From assembly GCF_005937985.2 (NCBI RefSeq), contig NZ_CP042172.1, positions 930,001 to 994,000 on the forward strand: a stretch of 64,000 nt of DNA, written 5' to 3'. The position numbers and the translations under genes are program-made. How positions within the stretch are numbered: the stretch's first letter is position 1; each line of letters begins with the position of its first letter. Of the stretch, positions 54,462 through 63,457 are shown one piece after another. A model generated the notes under the pieces. The model did not search any database and had not been told where the DNA came from. It was given only the letters and a program-made list of their open reading frames with translations. This DNA is from Arthrobacter sp. KBS0702. GTDB lineage: Bacteria > Actinomycetota > Actinomycetes > Actinomycetales > Micrococcaceae.

Positions 54462-55145
54462 CGGCGTGGGGGTGGCCGAGGGTGAAACTGTTGCTGCCGG
54501 GGCGTCCAGCGCCTTCACGACGGCCGCCGCGAGCACGGAAAACTCCTCGAGCTGAGCGGGGCCGGTCAGGACCACGGTGGTCCCGCGGTAGTCGAGCACC
54601 ATGGACTTCTCGCCCTTGCCGGTGTCACGCAGTTGCCAGTCGCGCCCGCCGGCGGTCCGAGTCCCGGTCACCGGGGCGCTTTTGGTCTGCTGCAGCAGCC
54701 ACGTCGGATTGGACTGGCGGGTCTGGACCAGCCCGATGAAGGAGTCCTTGGGCGTCAGGTAGCCGACTTCCCAGGTGGCCACGCCGCTGCCTGTGCCGGA
54801 CTCCCAGCGGGCGTAATTCGAACGGAATGTGTCGCCGGTATCCGGCGCCACCGGTGTGAATCCGGCCACACCCGCCGCGTTTTTCGCGATGGCGCTGACG
54901 TTGATGTCCGGATGGTAGCCGTCGCTCTTCGGCGACGGGTTCATCAGCACCACCGGCAGGAAGGCGGCGATGCTCAGGACCAGCGCGATGATCATGCCGA
55001 TCACCGAGGCATTGGCCCGCTTGGCGGCGGCCGCGCGGATGACGGGCTTCACGGGCTGGCCGCCGGCGGCGCCTTCGGCGCCGGGTGCTGCTCCGCCGGC
55101 CGGCGATCCGGGGGCCTTGGGCGACGTGTCCTGCAATTCATTCAC
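54459..55145 (-). CDS. DUF4245 membrane-anchored protein
   Basis: A 228-residue protein with a Pro/Ala/Gly-rich cytoplasmic N-terminus, one membrane helix at about 46-65 (IGMIIALVLSIAAFLPVVL) and an extracytoplasmic DUF4245 domain (GFTPVAPDTGDTFRSNYARW, GVATWEVGYLTPKDSFIGL). Function unknown; commonly located next to glpX in actinobacteria, as here. GTG 55145 is chosen from its -10; ATG 55163 would add six residues. Confidence 0.82.
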   Translation of the reverse strand: MNELQDTSPKAPGSPAGGAAPGAEGAAGGQPVKPVIRAAAAKRANASVIGMIIALVLSIAAFLPVVLMNPSPKSDGYHPDINVSAIAKNAAGVAGFTPVAPDTGDTFRSNYARWESGTGSGVATWEVGYLTPKDSFIGLVQTRQSNPTWLLQQTKSAPVTGTRTAGGRDWQLRDTGKGEKSMVLDYRGTTVVLTGPAQLEEFSVLAAAVVKALDAPAATVSPSATPTP

Positions 55146-55157
55146 CCCTCTATAGTC
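55145..55157 (-). promoter_or_regulatory. Possible -10, leaderless DUF4245 gene
   Basis: Minus-strand GACTAT at 55157-55152 is 6 nt before GTG 55145. Confidence 0.35.
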
Positions 55158-55223
55158 GCCCATTCCGGGCCGATCTCACATTCGACGGGAGGGTGCCGGC
55201 CGGTGCCGGGCGGTTCACGGTGT

Positions 55224-55238
55224 GGTCATTCCATGACC
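55224..55238. promoter_or_regulatory. Palindrome over the glpX -35
   Basis: GGTCAT-TCC-ATGACC is a perfect 6-3-6 inverted repeat whose right arm is the putative -35, so a bound repressor would block transcription. Confidence 0.4.
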
Positions 55239-55269
55239 GATCGCGGCCGCCGCGACTATGATCAGTTAC
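55233..55269 (+). promoter_or_regulatory. glpX promoter
   Basis: ATGACC (55233-55238) and TATGAT (55257-55262) are 18 bp apart, giving a start near 55269 and a leader of about 73 nt. Confidence 0.55.
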
Positions 55270-55341
55270 AGACGGATCACCGTGGCGGCCGGACCCCGGA
55301 TGCCCCGGGTTCAACGATCGCCACTCGAAGAAGAGGTTCAC

Positions 55342-56379
55342 GTGTCACCAGCGTCCATGACCCAGAAGTACTCCACGCTTTCCCCGTCGCTCGCCGTCGG
55401 AATCGATGAGCCTGACCGCAACCTTGCTCTGGAACTGGTCCGCGTCACCGAGGCCGCGGCCATCGCCGGCGGCCACTGGGTCGGATTCGGCGACAAGAAC
55501 AAGGCCGACGGTGCCGCCGTCGACGCCATGCGCTCTTTCCTGCAGACCGTCCACTTCAACGGCGTCGTGGTCATCGGCGAAGGCGAAAAAGACGAAGCCC
55601 CCATGCTGTTCAACGGCGAGCGTGTCGGCGACGGCACCGGCCCCGAGTGCGACGTCGCCGTCGACCCGATCGACGGGACCCGGCTGACCGCCCTCGGCAT
55701 CAACAATGCTCTGGCCGTCCTGGCCGTGGCCGAGCGCGGCTCCATGTTCGACCCCTCCGCCGTGTTCTACATGGAGAAGCTCGTCACCGGCCCGGAAGCT
55801 GCCGACATGGTTGACCTGCGCCTGCCGGTCAAGCAGAACCTGCACCTCATCGCCAAGGCCAAGGGCGTCAAGGTCAACCAGCTCAACGTGATGATCCTGG
55901 ACCGCGACCGGCACCGGCCGCTGGTCGAGGAAATCCGCGAAGCCGGCGCCCGCACGAAGTTCATCATGGACGGCGACGTTGCCGGCGCCATCGCGGCGGC
56001 CCGTGCCGGCACCGGCGTCGACGCGCTGATGGGCATCGGCGGAACCCCGGAAGGCATCGTCGCGGCCTGTGCGATCAAGTCCCTCGGCGGCGTCATCCAG
56101 GGCCGGCTCTGGCCCACCAGCGACGAGGAGAAGCAGAAAGCGATTGACGCCGGACACGACCTGGACCGGGTGCTCTCCACCAACGACCTGGTCTCCAGCG
56201 ACAACTGCTACTTCGCGGCCACCGGCATCACCGACGGCGACCTGCTCAAGGGCGTGCGTTACTCCAAGGACAAGGTCCTCACCCAGTCCATCGTGATGCG
56301 CTCCAAGTCCGGCACCATCCGCTTCGTCGACGGCGAGCACCAGGCCAGCAAGTGGGAGGGCTACGCCCGCAAGCACTAG
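55342..56379 (+). CDS. glpX: Class II fructose-1,6-bisphosphatase
   Basis: A 345-residue gluconeogenic phosphatase. The metal-binding DPIDGTR is at about 108-114, preceded by VVIGEGEKDEAPML, and GIGGTPEGIVAACAIK binds phosphate. It belongs to the lithium-sensitive GlpX class used by actinobacteria. AGAGG lies 5 nt before GTG 55342; ATG 55357 would shorten it by five residues. It ends 3 nt from the convergent DUF559 gene, with a palindromic repeat just beyond. Confidence 0.94.
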   Translation: MSPASMTQKYSTLSPSLAVGIDEPDRNLALELVRVTEAAAIAGGHWVGFGDKNKADGAAVDAMRSFLQTVHFNGVVVIGEGEKDEAPMLFNGERVGDGTGPECDVAVDPIDGTRLTALGINNALAVLAVAERGSMFDPSAVFYMEKLVTGPEAADMVDLRLPVKQNLHLIAKAKGVKVNQLNVMILDRDRHRPLVEEIREAGARTKFIMDGDVAGAIAAARAGTGVDALMGIGGTPEGIVAACAIKSLGGVIQGRLWPTSDEEKQKAIDAGHDLDRVLSTNDLVSSDNCYFAATGITDGDLLKGVRYSKDKVLTQSIVMRSKSGTIRFVDGEHQASKWEGYARKH

Positions 56380-56382
56380 CCG

Positions 56383-57369
56383 TCACAGCGCGCGAAAGTA
56401 CACTTGGGGCCCCGAATCCAGCCGGATCGGGGCCTCAAGTGTACGTTCGGCGCGCAGGCTGCGGCCGAGGGCGGCCCGCACCTTCTCGATGACGAAGGGC
56501 CGATCGCCGTCGAGGTCCTCCTTGAAGACCCGCACTTCCTTCCAGCCGAGGGCTTCCGTCATCGCCAGCCGACGGCTGTCGCTCTGCTGCTGCCTTGGGT
56601 CGGCGTGGTGGGCGCCGTCGTACTGAAGGGCGACGTAGTGCTCCGGGTAGGCGGCGTCGGGCCAGACGCAGGCCTGGCCCCACGTGTTGCGGATGATGTG
56701 GTTCAGCACGGGTTCGCCCAAACCTGCCCGGCACAGAATCAGCCGCATTTTCGTTTCCTGCGGTGAGTCGGCGCCCACCCGGATGTCCGGCAGCGCCGCC
56801 CGCGCGGTACGCACCCCGCGCATTCCGGGATGCGCCGCAACGATCCGTTGAAGCTCCGCCGGGGCGGCCAGGGCGGACCGGGGCGCGGGGAACTCCGGCC
56901 CGTGGGCGACGACGATGGAGTCGCCGGCCGCCACAAGCTCGTCGGGTGTCAGGATGGCAGCAAGATCCAGCCAAGTCCGGGCCGGCGAGGTCACCCGGAG
57001 CCCGTCCACGACCACCACCTCGCCGGGCAGGAAGGTCAGGCGGTGTCCGACGACGTTGCGGCGTCGCGGTTTGCTGCTGTCACGTTCGCGGGCCACATGG
57101 ATCCGCCAGTCCTCCTGCAGCCACCCGGGCAGGCCCATGGCCCAGAACCGTCCGCCGGAGTGGTGGGTCAGTGTCGACTCGTCGTCGAGGGCGGAGAAAG
57201 CGCGAAGGCTCGCGGCGGGGTCGTCCGCGGCCGCGGGAACCCGGATGCCGCGCGAGGGCACATAGACATCGGGCCGGCGGGTCCGCTTGCGGGAGATGCC
57301 CGCGGCATCGGCATCCCGGGCGGTGAAGGAGCCGGCAAGCAATTCCGGCGGCAGCGGACGACGGGCCAT
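56383..57369 (-). CDS. AbiEi-like N-terminus and DUF559 C-terminal domain protein
   Basis: A 328-residue protein. The N-terminus (LLAGSFTARDADAAGISR) resembles the AbiEi-antitoxin-type winged helix; about 120-150 has TSPARTWLDLAAIL; about 205-300 is a DUF559/Vsr-like restriction-endonuclease fold with Glu205, WPDAAYPEHYVALQYDGAHH (Asp238, Asp251). Such proteins are common in actinobacteria without a known role. The last 23 residues (from about 306, AERTLEAP to the end) are encoded by a copy of the palindromic repeat, so the original end was probably near 305. Confidence 0.75.
   Translation of the reverse strand: MARRPLPPELLAGSFTARDADAAGISRKRTRRPDVYVPSRGIRVPAAADDPAASLRAFSALDDESTLTHHSGGRFWAMGLPGWLQEDWRIHVARERDSSKPRRRNVVGHRLTFLPGEVVVVDGLRVTSPARTWLDLAAILTPDELVAAGDSIVVAHGPEFPAPRSALAAPAELQRIVAAHPGMRGVRTARAALPDIRVGADSPQETKMRLILCRAGLGEPVLNHIIRNTWGQACVWPDAAYPEHYVALQYDGAHHADPRQQQSDSRRLAMTEALGWKEVRVFKEDLDGDRPFVIEKVRAALGRSLRAERTLEAPIRLDSGPQVYFRAL
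56388..56457. repeat. Palindromic repeat copy 3 (diverged)
   Basis: Arms GCGCGAAAGTACACTTGGGG and GGGGCCTCAAGTGTACGTTC pair imperfectly around an AATCCAGCCGGAT-type loop. It lies inside the 3' end of the DUF559 gene. One arm carries substitutions absent from copies 1 and 2. Confidence 0.85.
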
Positions 57370-57433
57370 GCTTCAGTGTGCGCCGACATGAACCGGTCAG
57401 AGGGGTTATCCACAGCTCCCGACGGCTGCCATC

Positions 57434-57497
57434 GCGCGAACGTACACTTGGGGCCCTGAAAACAGGGCTCCGAGGGGCCCCAAGTGTACGTTCGCGC
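57434..57497. repeat. Palindromic repeat copy 4
   Basis: GCGCGAACGTACACTTGGGG plus CCC forms a 23-bp perfect stem with an 18-nt loop. It sits between the femX stop and the start of the DUF559 gene. Confidence 0.9.
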
Positions 57498-57505
57498 CGA
57501 GGCGA

Positions 57506-57530
57506 GGGGCCTCAAGTGTACGTTCGCGCC
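57506..57530. repeat. Half copy of the palindromic repeat
   Basis: GGGGCCTCAAGTGTACGTTC followed by GCGCC repeats the right arm only, 8 bp past copy 4 and 8 bp before the femX stop. Confidence 0.8.
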
Positions 57531-57537
57531 GGAGGGG

Positions 57538-58509
57538 TTACTTCCGGAGGCGGGCGCGCAGGGAGTTGACGAGCTTCTTCCCTACCTGGGCGGCCTTGCG
57601 GGCGAGTTGGTAGGTGCCGTAGCGAAGCTTCTTCACCGGCAGGTCCCAGGTCCCCGGGAAGGCGATTTCGCGGCCGCCGAAGGATTTCTTGAACGCCGTG
57701 AAACCGGCCCACTTGTGGTCGGGCTGGTCGGCCGGAGCCACACCCCAAAGGTCCACATGCTGCAGGCCCTTTTCCTTAGCGTCGGCCATCAGCGTCACAA
57801 GCAGCGGGATTCCCGCGCTGAGCTTCCGGTGGGTGTCGTCCAAAGCGGCGTGGGCGTAGGTGCGGGTGTCCGCCGAGTCGTACGCCAGGGCCGCGGCGAT
57901 CGGCTCGCCCTCCAGTTCCGCGATGAACAGGGTGGCCGCGCCGGCGGGCATCAAAGACCGTGCCACCTGGCTCAGGTACTCGTCGCTTTGCGGCTTGAAG
58001 CCGTTGCGGGCCGCGGTCAGGTGCAGGAACTTCAGCAGCACGGAAATCTCCGCCGGGTCCTGGCTGGACCGGAACGTCACACCCTTCTTGTGGATGTTGC
58101 GGTACAGGTTGCGGTTGACCGGCTTCATGTCCGCCAGGACGTCCTTGAAGTCGCGGTCCAGGTCCACGATCCAGCTCAGTTCGGGCTGCAGGTTCGCCGG
58201 GGCGGGACGCAGCCCGCGGCTGCGCAGCACGGTGCCGGCGTCGGCGCTGGTGAAGCCCGCGTCGACCGGCTCCACCCGGACGAACACCGCCCCGCACCGG
58301 CGTGCCAGTGCGGTCAGGGACTCAAGCGCGGCGTCGAAGGCGTCAAGGGAATCGGCCAGGGGCCCGTAGGGCACATAGAGCAGCTTGCCGGCGGGGTTGC
58401 TTTCCTCGATGGCCAGGAATCGCCAGCCCGGTCCCGCCTCTTCGTGGACGGTGCGGCCCAGGGCGCGCTGTACGTCGGCCCAGTGCGGGCCCTGCAGGAA
58501 GTAGTCCAC
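57538..58509 (-). CDS. FemA/FemB-type peptidoglycan bridge aminoacyltransferase
   Basis: A 323-residue Fem-family enzyme that adds an amino acid to the peptidoglycan stem peptide from aminoacyl-tRNA. Two GNAT-like halves are visible: LLYVPYGPLADSLDAFDAAL in the first, and MKPVNRNLYRNIHKKGV plus ALAYDSADTRTYAHAALDD and LWGVAPADQPDHKWAGFTAFKK (given in pieces) in the second. No coiled-coil insertion, so it is FemX-like. GTG 58509 is 3 nt after manA; it is last in the purK-purE-LCP-manA-femX run. Confidence 0.85.
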   Translation of the reverse strand: MDYFLQGPHWADVQRALGRTVHEEAGPGWRFLAIEESNPAGKLLYVPYGPLADSLDAFDAALESLTALARRCGAVFVRVEPVDAGFTSADAGTVLRSRGLRPAPANLQPELSWIVDLDRDFKDVLADMKPVNRNLYRNIHKKGVTFRSSQDPAEISVLLKFLHLTAARNGFKPQSDEYLSQVARSLMPAGAATLFIAELEGEPIAAALAYDSADTRTYAHAALDDTHRKLSAGIPLLVTLMADAKEKGLQHVDLWGVAPADQPDHKWAGFTAFKKSFGGREIAFPGTWDLPVKKLRYGTYQLARKAAQVGKKLVNSLRARLRK

Positions 58510-58512
58510 GGC

Positions 58513-59802
58513 TCAGGCCTTCATTCCGGTAGTAACGGCAAAGGCCACGGCGGGCCCGGTGGCACCGGCGACGGGGTGCACGTTAACCGGCGCCTCGGCG
58601 GCCGGCAGGAACGCGGACGCCCCGTGATCCAGCTGCAGGTCGCCCTTGGGGGAGTCCAGCAGGACTGAGCCGGTGACCACGATGATCACGGCGGCTCCTG
58701 ACTGCGCGAGCGGGACCGGCTCCGCGCCCGGAAGCAGTTCCACCCGTTGCAGCGCGAATTCCCGGAACGGAGGGCGGAAGAGCTCCTGACCCAGCATCGT
58801 GGTCTCGGCGGAGAGCATGGGCACGCCAACGGCCTCAAAAGCGACCGTCTTCAGCAGCTCGGGGACGTCCACGAATTTCGGCGTCAGCCCGCCGCGGAGC
58901 ACGTTGTCCGAGGAGGCCATCACCTCGATGCCCAGGCCGCGCAGGTAGGCGTGCACGTTCCCGGCGGGCAGGTACACGGCCTCGCCGGGGGCCAGCGAAA
59001 TCCGGTTCAACAGCAGCGAGATCAACACACCGGGATCCCCGGGGTAGTCCCCGTTGAGGTTCACCACGGTGGTCAGCTCCGCCACGTGGGCCCCCATCGG
59101 GGCGCCGGAGACAAGGGCGGCGACGACGGCGGCCGTCGCCGCGGAGACATCCTCGCCGCCGGCGATCAGCCGCTCGAAGGCGGACCGCAGCGCGGCCGGT
59201 TCGTCCGGTCGCGCGAGATCCTCCAGCAGCTGCGGGATCAGCGGCGGCAGGTCCAGGCCTGCCAGCTCGAAACAGTCCGCCAGGTGTTGGAAGATGGCCC
59301 GCGACGCCGCTGCCGGCCGGAAGCCGCACAGCGCTTCGAAGTCCGTCAGGGCGAAGATCATTTCCGGCTTGTGGTTGTCGTCCTTGTAGTTGCGGGTCGC
59401 GGCGGCATGGTCGACGCCGGCGGCTTCCTCGCGGGCGAAGCCGGCCCGAGCCTGCTCCAGTGTCGGATGCACCTGCAGGGACAGCGGCCGCTCGGCGGCT
59501 AGGACCTTGAGCAGGAACGGCAGCCGCGGACCGAACTCGGCCACGCTATCCCCGCCCAGGTGGTGCACCGGGTCGCTGGCGATCAGGGCGTCGAGCGCCA
59601 GCCGGTCGCCGTCGCCCGTGGCGCCAGCGGCAGGAGCGGCTGCCGCGGCGTCCCTGGTGACGACCACGGAGGGCGAGTCCGGGTGGGCGCCGACCCACAG
59701 CTCGGCCTCCGGACCGCCGGAGGCCGGCCGGCCGAGCAGGCCGGCGATCGCGGTCTTGGACCCCCAGGCGTAGGGCCGGAGGACGTTCTCGAGTGCGTAC
59801 AT
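58513..59802 (-). CDS. manA: Mannose-6-phosphate isomerase, class I
   Basis: A 429-residue zinc isomerase converting fructose-6-phosphate and mannose-6-phosphate, supplying mannose for the GDP-mannose enzyme at the other end of the window. LRPYAWGSKTAIAGLLGRP opens the protein, LSLQVHPTLEQA and DDNHKPEMIFALTDFEALCG give the zinc ligands, and YLPAGNVHAYLRG the cupin core. AAGGAT precedes the ATG by 2-8 nt. It follows LCP by 11 nt. Confidence 0.94.
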   Translation of the reverse strand: MYALENVLRPYAWGSKTAIAGLLGRPASGGPEAELWVGAHPDSPSVVVTRDAAAAAPAAGATGDGDRLALDALIASDPVHHLGGDSVAEFGPRLPFLLKVLAAERPLSLQVHPTLEQARAGFAREEAAGVDHAAATRNYKDDNHKPEMIFALTDFEALCGFRPAAASRAIFQHLADCFELAGLDLPPLIPQLLEDLARPDEPAALRSAFERLIAGGEDVSAATAAVVAALVSGAPMGAHVAELTTVVNLNGDYPGDPGVLISLLLNRISLAPGEAVYLPAGNVHAYLRGLGIEVMASSDNVLRGGLTPKFVDVPELLKTVAFEAVGVPMLSAETTMLGQELFRPPFREFALQRVELLPGAEPVPLAQSGAAVIIVVTGSVLLDSPKGDLQLDHGASAFLPAAEAPVNVHPVAGATGPAVAFAVTTGMKA

Positions 59803-59813
59803 GGATCCTTATC

Positions 59814-61454
59814 CTAGAGCGGGGCGCACTGGCCGTTGGTGGCTACCAGGTTGCGGATGGACTGCTCATCGCCGTTGCGTTTGAAGCCGTTGAGCATTTC
59901 CTCGGTGATCGGCTCGCCTTGGGGCGTCGTCGTCACCGGGGTGAAGTCAGACGACGACGGCGACGGCGCGGGCTTGGTGCCCGGCTGCGCCAATGGCACC
60001 GCGCCGGCGGAGATCGGCCCGGGAGCCGCGGCCGGCTGGCGGAGCGAATCGTCGGCCGCCCCCGCCGCGGGTGCCGGCCCCAGGAGCTTGTCCACGGCCT
60101 GGTGGATCTTGTCGAAGTCCGGCACCGTGGAGAAGGAGGCATCGAAGTCGGGCGGACCGATGGTGAGCCGGCTCACCGGCTGGCCCTTGGACTTCATCGC
60201 CAGGTCCACAAAGCTGCCGAGCTGGCTGGCCGAGATGTTGGAATCGACCACCTTCGTGCCGGCCTTGACGATGTCCTCGAACTTGGTCAGCAGGGTGGCC
60301 GGATCCAGCTGTTTGAGCATCGCCTGCTGGACGCACTGCTGCCGCGCGATGCGCGCGTAATCGTCGACGAACTCCCGCGAGCGGCCGTACCAGAGGGCGT
60401 GGTAGCCGTCCAGGGTGTTGTCCCCGGCCGGGATCCAGCCGAGCGGCATGCCGTGGATGCCCTTGGCCTCGTCGATCGTCTCGCCGCTGATCGGGACCCA
60501 GCCGCCGGCCTTGATCCGGATGCCACCCATGGCGTCGATGAGTTTGGCGAAGCCGTCCATGTCCACCAGGACGTAGGCCTGGACCTTGATTCCGAGCGTC
60601 CCGGAGACCGCCTCCAGGGTGGCCTGCGCCCCCGGGTCTTCCACTCCGGGGTAGAGGTCCTTGTACTTGTTGGTGACCTCGGTGTTGATGGCGTTGATCA
60701 GGCACTCATCGCCGCAGTCGTAGCCGTCCGGGTAGATCTTCCGCATCGGCGAGTCGTCGCTGAACCGGGCGTTCTGCAGGTTGCGCGGGATCGAGATAAT
60801 GGCGGACTGGCCGGTCTTGGCGTCCACGCTGATCACCGAGAGGCTGTCCGGGCGGCGTCCGGTGCGGTCCGCCCCGGCGTCGCCGCCCATCATCAGGAAG
60901 TTGTAGCGGCCCTCGGAGGGCTCCATCGCCGGTCCGCTGGCGAAAATCGTGCCGATTGCGTCCCGGCCGACGTTCAGCAGGTAGGCGGCGTAGCCCAGGC
61001 TGCCGCTGCTGAGCAGCATGGCCAGGACCAGGGTCACGACGACGGCGGCGCGCGCCCGGGTCTCGAGCATCGCCGGGCGGATTAGGCGCAGCGTGTTGAC
61101 GAACAGTACCGCCCAGCCCAGGGCCAGCGCCGTGAGCACGATGATCAGAACGAGCGAGGCGGCGGAGTCGGCGACGAGGTTGATCAGGGTGGGCCGGGAC
61201 ATCACGAGCAGGAGGAGCGCCACGATGACCAGGGCCCAGACCGTCAGCGTCACCCGGAGCGCGGTGCGCCCCAGCCGGCGGTTGCCCGCCACGGTCTGCG
61301 CGCTGCCGGGTACCAGCAGGGTGAGCAGGATCAGCAGGAATGCACGCTTGGCGAGGACCCGCTGGCCCGCCCCGGAGGGGTAGCGGACCGGGTCGGTGAG
61401 CGCTCCCTTTGTCGGCTGCCTCTTGTCCTGCGCAGCAGCGAAACTCTGGCTCAT
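59814..61454 (-). CDS. LytR-CpsA-Psr (LCP) family cell wall ligase
   Basis: A 546-residue membrane phosphotransferase of the type that attaches glycopolymers such as teichoic acid or arabinogalactan to peptidoglycan. Four hydrophobic helices fall in residues about 35-165, more than the single anchor of most LCPs, then the extracellular LCP domain with NFLMMGGDAGADRTGRRPDS, SIPRNLQN and YARIARQQCVQQAMLKQ with its arginines. The C-terminus has a Pro/Ser-rich spacer and a cysteine-ended tail. Its ATG is 11 nt after purE; AGGA lies upstream. Confidence 0.9.
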   Translation of the reverse strand: MSQSFAAAQDKRQPTKGALTDPVRYPSGAGQRVLAKRAFLLILLTLLVPGSAQTVAGNRRLGRTALRVTLTVWALVIVALLLLVMSRPTLINLVADSAASLVLIIVLTALALGWAVLFVNTLRLIRPAMLETRARAAVVVTLVLAMLLSSGSLGYAAYLLNVGRDAIGTIFASGPAMEPSEGRYNFLMMGGDAGADRTGRRPDSLSVISVDAKTGQSAIISIPRNLQNARFSDDSPMRKIYPDGYDCGDECLINAINTEVTNKYKDLYPGVEDPGAQATLEAVSGTLGIKVQAYVLVDMDGFAKLIDAMGGIRIKAGGWVPISGETIDEAKGIHGMPLGWIPAGDNTLDGYHALWYGRSREFVDDYARIARQQCVQQAMLKQLDPATLLTKFEDIVKAGTKVVDSNISASQLGSFVDLAMKSKGQPVSRLTIGPPDFDASFSTVPDFDKIHQAVDKLLGPAPAAGAADDSLRQPAAAPGPISAGAVPLAQPGTKPAPSPSSSDFTPVTTTPQGEPITEEMLNGFKRNGDEQSIRNLVATNGQCAPL

Positions 61455-61465
61455 GTCCTGGATCC

Positions 61466-62068
61466 TTACCGGCCGCCCCGCGGAACGCTGTTGTCGTCGG
61501 AGAACACGTCGGCCACCTTGCTGCGCAGGTTCGCGCCCTTGGCCGTGGCGGCGTCGTTGAGCTCCTGGGCGAACTCAAGCAGCCGGGACCGCAACTGCCC
61601 CGCGAAGGCATCCGTGCCTGAGGCCAGCATCCGCACCGCCAGCAGTCCGGCGTTGCGGGCGCCTGCGATGGAGACCGTGGCGACCGGGACGCCGGCGGGC
61701 ATCTGCACGATGGACAGCAGGGAGTCCATCCCGTCGAGGGTTTTCAGCGGCACGGGGACGCCGATGACCGGCAGCGGCGTCACGGAGGCGAGCATGCCGG
61801 GCAGGTGAGCGGCGCCGCCGGCGCCGGCGATGATCACGCGCAGCCCGCGTTCGTGGGCGGTCTGCCCGTAGCGGATCATTTCGGTGGGCATGCGGTGCGC
61901 CGAGACGACGTCGGCCTCGAACGGGATGCCGAATTCGGCCAGCGCCTCGGCGGCGGCCTCCATCACGGGCCAGTCGGAATCGGAGCCCATGACGAGCCCC
62001 ACGATCGGGGTGGAGCCGTTGTCGGCGGCCCGGGGTCCGGAAGCTTGGGCTTCGGTGCTGGCGCTCAC
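61466..62068 (-). CDS. purE: 5-(carboxyamino)imidazole ribonucleotide mutase
   Basis: A 200-residue class I PurE, converting N5-CAIR to CAIR in purine synthesis. [18 protein letters not shown] binds substrate, [12 protein letters not shown] carries the catalytic His, and [15 protein letters not shown] completes the site. About 20 N-terminal and 20 C-terminal residues extend it beyond the usual 160-170. GTG overlaps the purK stop (GTGA), so PurK and PurE are coupled. Confidence 0.95.
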   Translation of the reverse strand: MSASTEAQASGPRAADNGSTPIVGLVMGSDSDWPVMEAAAEALAEFGIPFEADVVSAHRMPTEMIRYGQTAHERGLRVIIAGAGGAAHLPGMLASVTPLPVIGVPVPLKTLDGMDSLLSIVQMPAGVPVATVSIAGARNAGLLAVRMLASGTDAFAGQLRSRLLEFAQELNDAATAKGANLRSKVADVFSDDNSVPRGGR

Positions 62069-63261
62069 GCGGTCTCCTCGGTGGTTCCCTGGCCGGTGCC
62101 GGCCGGGGCCCGACCGTCCCGGATGATGTTGGCGACGGTGCCGGCCCGTTGCCGGACGGAGTCGACGTCGGCCGTTGAGGTGCCGACGAGGTTGACGTGG
62201 CCGATCTTGCGGCCCGGGCGCACGGCCTTGCCGTAGCAGTGGACCTTGGCGGCCGGTTCGCTGGCGAGGGCCGCCGGGTAGGCGGAGAACAGGTTCTGGT
62301 TCGCTCCGCCGAGGAAGTTCTTCATGACCACCACGGGCCCGAGCAGGTCGGTGGCTCCCAGCGGCAGGTTCAGGATGGCGCGCAGGTGCTGTTCGAACTG
62401 GCTCGTGACCGAGCCGTCCTGGGTCCAGTGGCCGGTGTTGTGCGGGCGCATGGCGAGTTCGTTGATCAGGAAACCGGCGCCGACGCCGGGGGTCTCGAAC
62501 ATCTCCACGGCCATCACGCCGGTGACACCGAGTTCGTTGGCGATGCGGACTGCGGCGTCCTCGGCGGCGGCCGCAACCTCCAGCGGGATGTCCAGGGCGG
62601 GGGCGATCACTTCGTCGCAGACGCCGTCGACCTGGATGGTGTGCACCACCGGCCACGCGCGGGATTCGCCGTCGGGGGTGCGGGCGACCATCGCGGAGAG
62701 CTCACGGCTGAACTCCACCTTGGCCTCCGCCAGCAGCGGGGACATGGCCTCAAACCAGTCCGCTGACGCCGCGGCGTCCTCGGCGGAGTCCACAATCCGT
62801 ACGCCCTTGCCGTCGTAGCCGCCGCGCGGCGTCTTCAGCACCACCGGCCAGCCGGCGTCGTCGCCGAAGGCGACGAGGGCCTCCACATCGGCGACGGCGG
62901 CCCAGCGCGGGTTCGGGAGTTCCAGCCGGTCGATGGCCGCACGCATCACCAGCTTGTCCTGGGCGTTGACCAGGGCGTCGGGGCCCGGGTGGACGTTGAC
63001 GCCGGCCTCGATCAGGGCGCGCAGGTGCCCGGTGGGGACATGCTCATGGTCGAAGGTCAGCACGTCCAGTCCGCGGGAGAACTCCAGCAGGTGGTCGAGG
63101 TCGGTGTAGTCGCCGACGGGAGCCTTGGGCACCGCAGCGACGGCGGAGACGTCCTCGCCCTCTGCCAGGACACGGAGTTCGAAGCCGAGTGCGGTCGCGG
63201 CCGGGGCCATCATGCGGGCTAGCTGGCCGCCGCCAACCACACCGATTACAGGAAAAGTCAC
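62065..63261 (-). CDS. purK: 5-(carboxyamino)imidazole ribonucleotide synthase
   Basis: A 398-residue ATP-grasp enzyme carboxylating AIR with bicarbonate and [20 protein letters not shown] opens the protein, [16 protein letters not shown] is the ATP-binding loop, and [20 protein letters not shown] and [20 protein letters not shown] are PurK-specific. Its leaderless promoter fixes the GTG at 63261; an ATG 4 nt earlier is out of frame. Head of the purK-purE-LCP-manA-femX run. Confidence 0.96.
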   Translation of the reverse strand: MTFPVIGVVGGGQLARMMAPAATALGFELRVLAEGEDVSAVAAVPKAPVGDYTDLDHLLEFSRGLDVLTFDHEHVPTGHLRALIEAGVNVHPGPDALVNAQDKLVMRAAIDRLELPNPRWAAVADVEALVAFGDDAGWPVVLKTPRGGYDGKGVRIVDSAEDAAASADWFEAMSPLLAEAKVEFSRELSAMVARTPDGESRAWPVVHTIQVDGVCDEVIAPALDIPLEVAAAAEDAAVRIANELGVTGVMAVEMFETPGVGAGFLINELAMRPHNTGHWTQDGSVTSQFEQHLRAILNLPLGATDLLGPVVVMKNFLGGANQNLFSAYPAALASEPAAKVHCYGKAVRPGRKIGHVNLVGTSTADVDSVRQRAGTVANIIRDGRAPAGTGQGTTEETA

Positions 63262-63274
63262 ATCTCCCAGCCTA
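63261..63274 (-). promoter_or_regulatory. -10 element, leaderless purK
   Basis: Minus-strand TAGGCT at 63274-63269 is 7 nt before the GTG. Confidence 0.55.
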
Positions 63275-63403
63275 CCGAAAACCTGCGCGGAACCCGGCCC
63301 CCGCGCGCCCGGGCCGCCGAATCGGCCGCAATTTTCGGCGGGGACTGCCGGGGGCGGGCCCCGGATTTGCGCCGGCCGGGGGCGCGCACCCGGGAAACGG
63401 CGC

Positions 63404-63416
63404 TAAAATGGGCCGT
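63404..63416 (+). promoter_or_regulatory. Candidate -10 of the gtrA-like gene
   Basis: TAAAAT at 63404-63409 would start transcription near 63416, leaving a leader of about 42 nt. The -35 is weak. Confidence 0.45.
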
Positions 63417-63457
63417 TGGCCGGTTGGCTGACAGATTCAAGAGGGCCACGGAGGGTC

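Noticed and set aside
56388..57530. The GCGCGAACGTACACTT hairpins as a CRISPR array
   Set aside because: Copies are palindromes at irregular distances with genes between them; there are no regular spacers and no cas genes.
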